This document shows, in pieces, positions 55,980-64,000 of a stretch of DNA of 64,000 nt (position 1 is the first letter of the stretch; every line of letters starts with the position of its first letter). The translations under genes were made by a program, and so were the position numbers. The notes below the pieces were generated by a model. It was given only the letters and a program-made list of their open reading frames with translations. It had not been told where the DNA came from and did not search any database. This DNA comes from CAYMEV01 sp964389675 [NCBI: uncultured Candidatus Sumerlaeota bacterium]. Its GTDB lineage: Bacteria; CAYMEV01. The stretch is from positions 87,765 to 151,764 of the forward strand of contig CAYMEV010000001.1 of assembly GCA_964389675.1 (NCBI GenBank), written 5' to 3'.

Positions 55980-56934
55980 ACCTGTTAATTACCTTTTCAT
56001 AGAAGGGCATTACGAATTCTATTACTGAATTTTTCCTGAGATCTTTCAGCAGATCGGCATATTTCTGCTCCAGTTTCTTGTTATAGAGCATATCCCTGAT
56101 ATTCTCCTTAAGCTCAGAAAATTCCCTGTAGGATTTGGGAAGAACCCTGTTCACTTTGAGGATATTGTAAGACCCGTCATAAAGAAACGGCTCTGTCACC
56201 ATTCCTTCAACGGGATTTTCAAGCATTTTCCGGAATGTCTCATTAAGACTGCTGATATTTATCAGCCCCAGATTTCCCCCAAGATTCTTTGAAGCTTCAT
56301 GTGTGGAATACTCCCGGGCTGCTGATTCAAAATCCCCATTTTCCATGATCTTATTATATATTATCCGGGCATTTTCCATTTCCGGGCCTGCGGTAATTAT
56401 ACTCAGGTCCAGCTGGGATTCAGTAAGAAAATCCTCCCTGTTCTCCTCGTAATATGCCAGGGCATCCGATTCGGTTATAACCGGGGGCTGTATCTTCTGC
56501 CTTACAAAATACTGCACCGTATTTCTTCTCTTTATATTGTCAATGAGGGAAGAAAGTGTAAGATTCTCCCTGTCCAGCTTTTCAATAAGCTCTTCATCCG
56601 TTTTGGCATTGACTGATTCCTTTATCCTTTCAATCTCCTTTTTAAGGACCGAATCCGGTATCTGAATACCTTCAAGATCAGCAGCCTGATAAAGGAGAAG
56701 ATCATTTATAAGGCTTTCAAGGACATCTGCAGACAGTTTCATATATTCATCGGAGCCTGGGCTGATATATCTTCCCTTCTCCCTTATATATGAATCCACA
56801 AGTGTTCTTATCTCATAATCTGTAATGGCCTGGCCATTAACCTTGCACGCAATCTGCATTATTATCTCGCATAAGGCTACCTGGCTGAACATGGCTATTA
56901 ATGCGACCAGGAAAAATATCTTTCGTTTTATCAT
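55957..56934 (-). CDS. SurA-like periplasmic chaperone with parvulin domain
   Basis: The 325-residue protein has a signal peptide (1-22), a SurA_N-type helical domain (about 25-165, with KVNGQAITDYEIRTLVDSYI), and a parvulin-like PPIase region (about 180-280: FESAAREYSTHEASKNLGGNLGLI ... LKVNRV). It would bind and isomerise unfolded outer-membrane or secreted proteins in the periplasm. It is the third of three such genes in tandem and overlaps its neighbours (4 nt upstream). Confidence 0.85.
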   Translation of the reverse strand: MIKRKIFFLVALIAMFSQVALCEIIMQIACKVNGQAITDYEIRTLVDSYIREKGRYISPGSDEYMKLSADVLESLINDLLLYQAADLEGIQIPDSVLKKEIERIKESVNAKTDEELIEKLDRENLTLSSLIDNIKRRNTVQYFVRQKIQPPVITESDALAYYEENREDFLTESQLDLSIITAGPEMENARIIYNKIMENGDFESAAREYSTHEASKNLGGNLGLINISSLNETFRKMLENPVEGMVTEPFLYDGSYNILKVNRVLPKSYREFSELKENIRDMLYNKKLEQKYADLLKDLRKNSVIEFVMPFYEKVINRYGGNYAM

Positions 56935-57881
56935 GTACCTTTAAACTCCCTGTTTATTTTCTCAATAATTTCAGAAATATCTTTATCATTTACTATAATC
57001 CTGATTTCCGCTTTTTTAAACAATTCTTTAATGAATCTGTTCTTTGCTTCTCTTTCTTTTTCAATTTTGATTGAGAGCATTGCCCTGTCCCTGATATCCT
57101 TCTCTGTCATCATTTTCTCTTCCTTCCTGTCCCTGATATAATAAAGCATAAACCCGTCACTCCCTTCAATGATGCCAGAAAAGGAGTTCAATCCCATATC
57201 CTGAAGGCCTTTCAGCATGTCACCTGCTTTTTCTACAGGCAAATACCCCAGTATATTCATATCAGCATTCGGATTTGATAATTTATATTCATGAAATGCT
57301 TCAGATATCATCTCAAATTCATCCATATTTTCAACCAGCTCTAAAAATTCCCCTGCATTCAATTCATTATCAAAGTGAAACTCGATAAGAAATAAGCTCT
57401 CGGGTTCAAGCGTCCTGTTGAGTATCTTTCCGGAATAATCCTCAATCTCTTCATCAGTTACAGTAACTTCATTTTCAATAGCGGCTGCAAGAATATAGTC
57501 AGCCATATAGTTTCTCTTCAGGTCATCAATATTCTCTTCTATGTTAAAATATTCTGCATCTCCGAATACACTGTTAATTGCTTCATAAAAATCATCTTCC
57601 TCAGGCTCAATATTTCTTTTCATTCCATATTCAATGATTATTTTCTCAATTATCAGCTCTCTTAGTACCATATGCTTTAATTCAAAATCTGTCCCGGATG
57701 AACCCTCATAAAAATCCCAGTCTTCCTTTTTATCCTGCAGAAGTGAGTAGAATTCACCGACCAGCACAGGTTCTTCATTGATATAAAGCATTACGCTTGT
57801 CTCTTTTTCCACTGATCTGCAGTTTATGACTGCAATTAAAATAAAAATAAAAAGAATGATGAAATATAAAAGCCTTTTCAT
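56931..57881 (-). CDS. SurA/parvulin-like protein, possible lipoprotein, degenerate PPIase domain
   Basis: A 316-residue protein with a hydrophobic N-terminus and a cysteine at 21 (AVINC, an imperfect lipobox), a SurA_N-like helical part (about 30-150) and a C-terminal region that resembles a parvulin but lacks the usual S-x-D-x-S and GGDLGW elements (instead ILGYLPVEKAGDMLKGLQDMGLNSF). It may be a chaperone without isomerase activity. It starts after the only sizeable gap of the run (78 nt), which contains a possible internal promoter. Confidence 0.65.
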   Translation of the reverse strand: MKRLLYFIILFIFILIAVINCRSVEKETSVMLYINEEPVLVGEFYSLLQDKKEDWDFYEGSSGTDFELKHMVLRELIIEKIIIEYGMKRNIEPEEDDFYEAINSVFGDAEYFNIEENIDDLKRNYMADYILAAAIENEVTVTDEEIEDYSGKILNRTLEPESLFLIEFHFDNELNAGEFLELVENMDEFEMISEAFHEYKLSNPNADMNILGYLPVEKAGDMLKGLQDMGLNSFSGIIEGSDGFMLYYIRDRKEEKMMTEKDIRDRAMLSIKIEKEREAKNRFIKELFKKAEIRIIVNDKDISEIIEKINREFKGT

Positions 57882-57930
57882 TTATACGATTCTGCCGGGA
57901 AGATTTATCATATAGCAATTACATTAAATT

Positions 57931-57959
57931 AATATACAGTATAGTACTATATTAATCAA
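57931..57959 (-). promoter_or_regulatory. Putative internal promoter before the second and third parvulin genes
   Basis: On the minus strand TTGATT (57954-57959) and TATATT (57931-57936) are 17 nt apart, immediately after the stop of the gene at 57960. A 12-bp palindrome, tatagtactata (57940-57951), fills the spacer and could be an operator. Confidence 0.5.
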
Positions 57960-58856
57960 TTAATTAAAAAATTTAACATCATATTTTTTAATCAGTTCTG
58001 ATCTTATTTCTTCAAGTTTGTTATAGTATTGAGCCTGGTACTCTTTTTTATTCCTCTTGATAATTTCCTTCCTGATAATATTTTCTGCTTCGTCAAGATC
58101 CAGGATCCTGCTCTCTTTTCTGCCTGTCAATCTGATAATGGCTGAACCTTTCTCGAGGTCAATGAACCTGCTGATCTCTCCTGTTTTGAGTTCATTGAAT
58201 GCTTTATCTGCAATTTCAGGATCAATAGTATCGGATGTCACCCAGCCTATGTCTCCCCCTGACCTGTTTGACGGGTCAACGCTGTACATTTCAGCCAGCT
58301 CTTCAAATGATAAGCCATCCGAAAGCCCGTTCATCACAGCATCTTTTTTTTCTTCCAGGCTGTTATTTTCATCCCCCTGGACATATATAACCTGAAGCCT
58401 TACCTTGGCAGGCATAATGAACATATCCCTGTTCTCATTATAAAATTCCTTGATCCTGGCATCATCAATATGGTAAAGTTCCTTTTCCAGGTGCTTTACA
58501 TACATTGATGAATAAGCTCTATACAAGCCGTCTCTTATCATCCTTTTCATATCAGGGTCACTGCTTAAATCCATGCTCCTGCCTTCCAGATAGAGCAGTC
58601 TATCAAATACTATCTGCTGAAGGAAGACCTCTCTATTTGACTTGTCCAGCTCAGATTTATCAATGTTCAGGCTGCTGGCCAGATAGTCAATATCATCTTC
58701 AGTTATGTAAATATTCCCGATCACAGCACGGACATCTGAATTGTCCTCAATTACCGGAAATTTCAGAGAAGGTTCCCGGTTTCCAAAAAATAGCAATGCC
58801 ATGAAAATAAGGTTAAGCCCTAACAGCAACAGGGTAACAATTCTGATTGCCTTCAT
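57960..58856 (-). CDS. PpiC/PrsA-type parvulin peptidylprolyl isomerase
   Basis: This 298-residue protein has an N-terminal membrane anchor or uncleaved signal (about 5-26), a SurA_N-like helical segment (about 40-135), and a complete parvulin domain (about 145-250) with SFEELAEMYSVDPSNRSGGDIGWV and KTGEISRFIDLEKGSAIIRLTGRKE. It catalyses prolyl isomerisation of exported proteins. Of the three tandem members it has the best-preserved catalytic domain. It overlaps mfd by four bases. Confidence 0.88.
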   Translation of the reverse strand: MKAIRIVTLLLLGLNLIFMALLFFGNREPSLKFPVIEDNSDVRAVIGNIYITEDDIDYLASSLNIDKSELDKSNREVFLQQIVFDRLLYLEGRSMDLSSDPDMKRMIRDGLYRAYSSMYVKHLEKELYHIDDARIKEFYNENRDMFIMPAKVRLQVIYVQGDENNSLEEKKDAVMNGLSDGLSFEELAEMYSVDPSNRSGGDIGWVTSDTIDPEIADKAFNELKTGEISRFIDLEKGSAIIRLTGRKESRILDLDEAENIIRKEIIKRNKKEYQAQYYNKLEEIRSELIKKYDVKFFN

Positions 58857-61800
58857 TTAAATATCCTTTCAAAGAGAAATTCACACTCATTAATCATATT
58901 GCTAAGGGAATTATCCTTAAGCTTTACAATTAGCTGGTTCTCTTTCAGCATATACTTGTTTTTGTAATTATTAACTATTTTTAGCAGATTATCAAGCTTT
59001 ATGGTGTTTTGTTCAAGGAGGACCAGTGCAAGGATGTTCTCATGGCTGATAATTGTTTTAATGCCCTTTCTGCTGCTTTTAATTCTGAGTTTATTAAGCA
59101 GTATCACATTATTTACTTCATTTGGCACAGGCCCGAACCTGTCTCTCAATTCTTCTGCCACAATATCTATATCATCATAGGTTGCACAGTTTGAAAGCCT
59201 TTTATAGAAACTGAAACGTTCAGATACATCTGATATATAGACAGGCGGTATATAAGCGCTTTTATCAAGTTTTATCTCCACTTCGCTGAAGTCAGAGAAC
59301 CGTTGGCCTCTTAGCTCTTCTACCGTCTCTTTCAGCATTTTGGTATAGAATTCTATTCCCAGCTGTTCAATATGCCCTGACTGCTCTTTTCCTACAAGAT
59401 TGCCTGCCCCTCTGATATCAAGGTCATAACCGGCAAGCTGAAAACCGGCACCCAGTTCAGAAAGGTTCATAATAGCCTGCATCCTTAGCCTGCCGTCATT
59501 GGTCATTTTTCTCCTGTTCTCTATTATCAGGTAGGCATAGGCCTGCCTGTTGGTTCTTCCTACCCTTCCCCTGAGCTGGTATAGCTGAGCCAGGCCCAGT
59601 TTGTCAGCATTATCAATAAGTATAGTATTTGCATTTGGTATATCCAGGCCGGATTCAATAATAGTGGTGCATAAAAGTATATCGAATTTCCTTTCAATAA
59701 AATCAAGCATTACCCTTTCAAGCTGGCTGTCTCGCATCTGAGCATGCCCGACAGCAATTCTTGCTCCGGGAAGAAGATCGGTCAGCCATCTTTCAGTCCC
59801 GTATATGGACTGCACCCTGTTATGAACGAAAAACACCTGCCCGCCCCTACTTATTTCTTTATAAACCGCATTCTGAACAAGATGGTCCTGTTTCTCAATT
59901 ATCCGGGTTTTAATTGACAGCCTGTCTTTTGGCGGAGTTGATATGAAACTGATATCCCTCAAACCGCTGACAGCCATATAATATGTTCTGGGAATTGGTG
60001 TTGCCGTAAGGGTTATTGTATCAATCTCTTGCCTGAGAAATTTAAGTGATTCCTTGTGACTGACACCGAACCGGTGTTCTTCGTCAATCACCAGAAGGCC
60101 AAGGTCATGGAAGGCTACATCATTTGAAAGGAGCCTGTGGGTACCAATAACTATATCGATCTTCCCTTCAATAAGCTTATCTACTATATCATGCTCCGTT
60201 TTTGCATCTGTAAATCTTGACAGCATTGCAATATTTACAGGGTGCCCCTTGAATCTGTCCAGAAAGGTTATATAGTGCTGCTGAGCCAGCACAGTTGTCG
60301 GAACAAGGACCGCAACCTGTTTATTATTCAGGACAGCAAGATATACAGCTCTCATGACCACCTCAGTTTTTCCAAAGCCGACATCACCTATCATTACCCT
60401 GTCCATAGGGTTATCCTTCTGCATATCATTTTTTATTTCCTGTGTAGCCCTGTATTGATCCTGGGTTTCTTCATAAAGGAAATCAGAATCAAACTCCTCT
60501 TCATAATCCTCAAACCTTCTGAACCCAAAGCCCTTTTTCAGGCTTCTCCTGGCATAAAGGTCCATAAGCTCAGAAGCATATGCCATCAGCTTTTCCTTGA
60601 TTTTCTTCTTTTTCGCTATAAATTTGCCTGATTTAAGCTTATCAAGGACAATTTCCTTTTCGCCGGAAGCATACCTGTGAATGCAGTTCAGATTATAAAC
60701 AGGAATAAAAAGCTTATCCTGGTCCCTGTAAAGGATTTCTACGAAATCTATGAGATTACCGTCAATATCCATGGTCTTTATGCCTGAATACCTGCCTACT
60801 CCATAGGAGCTATGCACTACATAATCATCTATTTTCAGCTTAAGAATGGAGCTGAGGTCGCCAGCTGTCCTTTTCCTCTCCTCTTTCTCCTTTTCAAACC
60901 TGTGTCCGTATATTTCAAGCTCTGATAAAAAAACTGCATGAAAATAATCGGAAATAAACCCCCTTGATAATTCACCCTTTATAATATGGACTCCCCTGTC
61001 AGCAGACCAGTCTGAGCCTGCATCAAAATAGATGCCCTTAGACTGAAGGATGCCTTTCAGGTTTTTTATAAGCTTGCCGGACGGGAGTGCGATTAATGTG
61101 CCATATCCCTCCCTGGACCATTTTATTATATCTTCCTGTAATCTTTCCATATTCCCATGATAATTTTCCAGGTACCTCGAATCTATATGCACATCTTCGC
61201 TGCCCTGTGATACGAGGTTTAAGGACATGGAATACATGTTCCTGATATGTTCGAATACCCTTTTCCTCGCTTTGGAGAGCTTTCCTTTAATGCAATTATA
61301 TAAAATGTCATCCTGATATTTGAATTCTGATTCGAATTCAAGAAAATCCTTTTTTTCATCCAGGATTATCCTTGTGTCATCCGTAATATAATCAATAATG
61401 CACGATTCATACAGCAGACAGCTGAGGAACTCTTCATTTCTGCTTTCAGGGCTGCAATAATGTCCAATAATTTCATTTATCTTCTGGCTCTGAACAAAAC
61501 TGGACACATTCAGTTTTTGAGCAATACCAGAGACATCTGAATCCCTGAAAAAGGAGTACACAGGCTTTACAGGGACAAGAAGCAGCTCAGATACGGGCCT
61601 GATAGACCTCTGATTAAGATGGTCAAATGTCCTCATGGAAGATATCAGATCATCCTCATCAAGTTCAATCCTTACCGGGAATTTTTGGAAAGGCACAAAT
61701 ATGTCAGTTATAAAGCCCCTGCTGCAATACTGCCCCTCGGATACAACAAGGTCTGCCCGCTCATATCCATAAGAAAAAAGAATATTTATAAGGTCATCCC

Positions 61801-62212
61801 TGTCTATCTTTTTACCTGTATAAAGCTCTGTTGAAAAATCCATGATGCTATAGGGATCCGGGAGGAAATTATAGACAGAAGCATAATCTATAATGCTTAT
61901 CAGGTTTTTATACTTAAGCATGGTGTAAAGAAACCTGTAAAGGGATGCCCTGAAGGCAATACGGTCCTCTTTTACCCCGCACATCATGTTAACAGCCGGC
62001 TTTTCCGCGTTAATGAGATCTCCTGATATAAAGGTTTTTAAGGAAGACTGTATATAGACTGATTCCTCAGGTGTAGGAGATATGATAAGCACAGGGCTTC
62101 TGTATTTTTCGTATGCCTGCAGGGCTATAAGGGATTTCAGCTTGGAATTGCCAACTACAATATCAGCGTTTTCCCCCGGCAGCAAGCTGAAAAAGGATTC
62201 AGGTCCCTTCAT
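58853..62212 (-). CDS. mfd: Transcription-repair coupling factor
   Basis: At 1119 residues, this is close to the family length. The N-terminal UvrB-like modules (to about 430) are followed by the CarD-like RNA-polymerase interaction domain (from about 455: IDDYVVHSSYGVGRYSG), then the RecG-like translocase with Walker A GDVGFGKTEV, DEEH box VIDEEHRFGV, TATPIPRT motif III and the QLRGRVGR motif VI, and a C-terminal TRCF domain. It removes RNA polymerase stalled at lesions and recruits the Uvr system. Its ATG overlaps the stop of the lipoprotein gene by four bases. Confidence 0.96.
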   Translation of the reverse strand: MKGPESFFSLLPGENADIVVGNSKLKSLIALQAYEKYRSPVLIISPTPEESVYIQSSLKTFISGDLINAEKPAVNMMCGVKEDRIAFRASLYRFLYTMLKYKNLISIIDYASVYNFLPDPYSIMDFSTELYTGKKIDRDDLINILFSYGYERADLVVSEGQYCSRGFITDIFVPFQKFPVRIELDEDDLISSMRTFDHLNQRSIRPVSELLLVPVKPVYSFFRDSDVSGIAQKLNVSSFVQSQKINEIIGHYCSPESRNEEFLSCLLYESCIIDYITDDTRIILDEKKDFLEFESEFKYQDDILYNCIKGKLSKARKRVFEHIRNMYSMSLNLVSQGSEDVHIDSRYLENYHGNMERLQEDIIKWSREGYGTLIALPSGKLIKNLKGILQSKGIYFDAGSDWSADRGVHIIKGELSRGFISDYFHAVFLSELEIYGHRFEKEKEERKRTAGDLSSILKLKIDDYVVHSSYGVGRYSGIKTMDIDGNLIDFVEILYRDQDKLFIPVYNLNCIHRYASGEKEIVLDKLKSGKFIAKKKKIKEKLMAYASELMDLYARRSLKKGFGFRRFEDYEEEFDSDFLYEETQDQYRATQEIKNDMQKDNPMDRVMIGDVGFGKTEVVMRAVYLAVLNNKQVAVLVPTTVLAQQHYITFLDRFKGHPVNIAMLSRFTDAKTEHDIVDKLIEGKIDIVIGTHRLLSNDVAFHDLGLLVIDEEHRFGVSHKESLKFLRQEIDTITLTATPIPRTYYMAVSGLRDISFISTPPKDRLSIKTRIIEKQDHLVQNAVYKEISRGGQVFFVHNRVQSIYGTERWLTDLLPGARIAVGHAQMRDSQLERVMLDFIERKFDILLCTTIIESGLDIPNANTILIDNADKLGLAQLYQLRGRVGRTNRQAYAYLIIENRRKMTNDGRLRMQAIMNLSELGAGFQLAGYDLDIRGAGNLVGKEQSGHIEQLGIEFYTKMLKETVEELRGQRFSDFSEVEIKLDKSAYIPPVYISDVSERFSFYKRLSNCATYDDIDIVAEELRDRFGPVPNEVNNVILLNKLRIKSSRKGIKTIISHENILALVLLEQNTIKLDNLLKIVNNYKNKYMLKENQLIVKLKDNSLSNMINECEFLFERIFK

Positions 62213-62856
62213 GGCTTAAGCTGTATAGCCATCTCCCTGACAATCTTGTTTATACCTGCCTTCAGGCCTGCAAGAATAACTTCATGTTTGCTGTTCTTGA
62301 GCTTTATTGTATGTTTCGCAGAGATTACGGTGTTCCTGTCATTTGAATCGATAATTTCCACTTCAATAGAAAACTTTGGTTTCTCGCTCAGGGAACTGTC
62401 AACAAAAAATTGTGTCTGGCACCCATCGAGGCATATTATTGCCCCTGACAGTATGTATTTTGTATCAGGCGGATATAACCCTGTCTGGCGGTCAATAGAG
62501 GAAAATATGCCTGTCCCCTTAAGTTCATCCGATATATAATCACCTGTAACCCTCTTTAGATCAATCCTTATCAGGTCATCATCATAAAGCTCATAATCAT
62601 CGTTCCCTATAAAGACAAAATCAGGTATATATACTGCAGAATCAGACTCTACTGCATCTTTCCCCATATAGAACCAGTCTATGGCCTCTCCATGCTCTAA
62701 CTGCTCATAATCCCTTATAATGCCAGTCCTTTCCTCGAATGATACAAACTGCTTTCTGCTGGAACATGCTGATAAAAAGGGAATTAATAAAAATATAAAC
62801 AGGCCAAGGCTGATAAAGATTCTTTTTTTAATTAAATTAAAATGGTATAACTTCAT
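62209..62856 (-). CDS. Hypothetical lipoprotein
   Basis: I chose the start at 62856 because AAGG (62863-62866) lies six nucleotides upstream; the frame extends to 62907 without a site. The 215-residue protein has a signal sequence with lipobox LSAC (cysteine about residue 31), so it should be lipidated at the envelope. The rest (about 35-215) is an alpha/beta domain of the sort seen in small outer-membrane lipoproteins (DUF3313/DUF4410-like): a FDVKRVTG-like strand and AGLKAGINKIVREMA near the end. I do not recognise a specific function. It overlaps ssb by 20 nt and mfd by four. Confidence 0.72.
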   Translation of the reverse strand: MKLYHFNLIKKRIFISLGLFIFLLIPFLSACSSRKQFVSFEERTGIIRDYEQLEHGEAIDWFYMGKDAVESDSAVYIPDFVFIGNDDYELYDDDLIRIDLKRVTGDYISDELKGTGIFSSIDRQTGLYPPDTKYILSGAIICLDGCQTQFFVDSSLSEKPKFSIEVEIIDSNDRNTVISAKHTIKLKNSKHEVILAGLKAGINKIVREMAIQLKP

Positions 62857-63283
62857 CATCATCCTTCGTGTCATCTTCAGGCTGTGTATCATCCTTGAAA
62901 CCCTCATCTGAGGATTCCCCTCTGGAATATTCCCTCGTTTCCCTTCTATCGGACTGAAGGATCATTACCGTATTGGCATTGACCTCGAAGATCTTTCTTT
63001 TATTGCCGTTCTGGTCCGTATATTCCCTTGATCTCAAAGAACCTTCGACATAGACCAGATTGCCCTTTGCAAGATATTCCTTAACAAACTGAGCTGTTTT
63101 ATCCCAGGTGACAACAGTGTGCCATTCTGTCCTCTCCTTCCTCTGTCCTGACTGGCTGTCAGTCCAGTAATCGGTGGTTGCAATATTCATTTTTGTAAGA
63201 GTCTTGCCTGTAGATGTTGTCATTGATTCCGGATCCCTTCCAAGCCTTCCGATAAGCTGAACCTTATTTAGATACTGAGCCAT
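62837..63283 (-). CDS. ssb: Single-stranded DNA-binding protein
   Basis: This 148-residue protein has an N-terminal OB fold (about 1-105: LNKVQLIGRLGRDPE, TEWHTVV, GNLVYVEGSLRSREY) and an acidic tail ending DDDEVIPF, the conserved partner-binding tip of bacterial SSBs. It binds single-stranded DNA as a tetramer in replication and repair. Here it shares a transcript with mfd. Its start overlaps the GT2 gene by 20 nt and its tail overlaps the lipoprotein gene. Confidence 0.96.
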   Translation of the reverse strand: MAQYLNKVQLIGRLGRDPESMTTSTGKTLTKMNIATTDYWTDSQSGQRKERTEWHTVVTWDKTAQFVKEYLAKGNLVYVEGSLRSREYTDQNGNKRKIFEVNANTVMILQSDRRETREYSRGESSDEGFKDDTQPEDDTKDDDEVIPF

Positions 63284-64000
63284 CCTTATCTTCCTCCTTT
63301 TCTATATGTTCAATTGACTTTATGTGAAATATGGGTTTGCTCTGGGATTCATAATAAATCCTTACCATCATCTCTGCAAGCAGGCCCAGAGCTATAAACT
63401 GAACCCCGACGATAAACATCATGACTCCAAGAAGAGCTATAGGATTTCTGTTGATATTCAGGTGCATGAAGTATTTCATGTAAACAGCAAGCAGCTCCAT
63501 TAAAAAGCTTAGTATAATAGCAGAAAGGCCGACGCCTCCAAAGATATAGATCGGGCCCTTGTGGAAACTCAGCAGGAATTTCACTGTAATAAGGTCAAGA
63601 ACAACCTTGAAGGTCCTTCCCAGGCCATATTTGCTCTTACCTGAGCTCCTGGGCCTGTGGACAACCTCTGCTTCAGTTATCTTTGCTCCTACCCATGAGC
63701 ATAATGCGGGCAGAAACCTGTGCATTTCCCCGTACAGCTTAATACTCTGAATAACGTTCCGCCTGTAGACTTTAAGACTGCATCCGTAATCATGCAGTTT
63801 TACCCCGGTAATCCTTGATATAACCCAGTTAGCAATCCTTGATGGCAAAATCCTTGTAAGAAATCTGTCCTTTCTGTCCTTCCTCCATCCGGAGACAATA
63901 TCATAGCCTTCTTCTGCCTTTTGAATCAGTTTGGGTATCTCCATTGGAGGATTCTGGAGATCACCGTCGATAGGGACAATATATCTGCCCTCCGCATGAT
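63264..64000 (-). CDS. GT2 glycosyltransferase, polyprenyl-phosphate sugar synthase type (5' end outside window)
   Basis: The frame is open to the right edge, so the N-terminus is missing; about 245 residues are visible. The visible part starts within the GT2 domain, with the metal-binding IDGDLQNPP (the DxD motif of the DPM1/ArnC/GtrB group), followed by VSGWRKDRKD, DYGCSLKVYRR and GEMHRFLP. The last ~100 residues hold two transmembrane helices. The enzyme should move a sugar from a nucleotide donor to undecaprenyl phosphate at the inner membrane, for lipid or glycan modification. An in-frame ATG at 63944 is internal, downstream of the DxD motif, and is not the start. Confidence 0.9.
   Translation of the reverse strand, partial: HAEGRYIVPIDGDLQNPPMEIPKLIQKAEEGYDIVSGWRKDRKDRFLTRILPSRIANWVISRITGVKLHDYGCSLKVYRRNVIQSIKLYGEMHRFLPALCSWVGAKITEAEVVHRPRSSGKSKYGLGRTFKVVLDLITVKFLLSFHKGPIYIFGGVGLSAIILSFLMELLAVYMKYFMHLNINRNPIALLGVMMFIVGVQFIALGLLAEMMVRIYYESQSKPIFHIKSIEHIEKEEDKDGSVSK

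Overview
The window reads as chromosomal DNA of an uncultured, diderm (Gram-negative type) heterotrophic bacterium. It is moderately AT-rich, and arginine is mostly AGA/AGG where I sampled it. Cell-envelope evidence is a set of SurA-like parvulins, lipoproteins with lipoboxes, lipid-carrier glycan assembly genes and large secreted peptidases. I cannot name the phylum from the sequence. There is no phage, IS element, CRISPR array or plasmid gene.

Region 1 (1-20414, all minus strand) is a tandem cluster of six secreted peptidases. Four are gingipain-type C25 cysteine peptidases and two are M14 zinc carboxypeptidases. They form four transcription units separated by hairpin terminators. The catalytic N-terminal modules are joined to interchangeable C-terminal modules: DUF5648 repeats, an FG-GAP-like propeller, a shared ~170-residue beta domain containing DNRTQVIY, and a fibronectin-like tail. 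The centre holds an apparently perfect 2,346-bp direct repeat (4498-6843 and 12262-14607). It covers the end of one gene, a 31-nt gap and the start of the next, so different catalytic domains carry identical C-termini. A seventh member (C25) lies apart at 35333-38389.

Region 2 (20699-35279) is a surface-polysaccharide locus. It has a WecA/TagO-type initiating phosphosugar transferase, several GT4 glycosyltransferases, a Wzx-type flippase, a Wzy/O-antigen-ligase-type membrane protein, two GNAT-fold acyltransferases, a polysaccharide-deacetylase-like protein, and two convergent paralogous inner-membrane proteins with the topology of chain-length regulators.

Region 3 (38567-47224) is mixed: a DUF2062 protein, tRNA-Arg(TCG), a GAF/HD-GYP c-di-GMP phosphodiesterase, CysD and CysN (the latter with an APS-kinase-like tail whose P-loop is degenerate), a TPR-like protein, a second O-antigen-ligase-type protein, a zinc-ribbon methyltransferase and a diacylglycerol-kinase-type lipid kinase.

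Region 4 (47303-64000, all minus strand) is a 15-gene run with overlaps or very short gaps. From upstream to downstream it encodes a GT2 glycosyltransferase (cut by the window edge), SSB, a lipoprotein, Mfd, three SurA/PpiC-type proteins, an NfeD-type membrane serine protease, a slipin, a GGDEF protein, a DUF4388 protein, a SPOR protein, LipA, TldD and a TldE-like partner. The combined picture is a cell that exports many peptidases, builds a complex surface glycan, and has periplasmic folding and c-di-GMP functions encoded close by.
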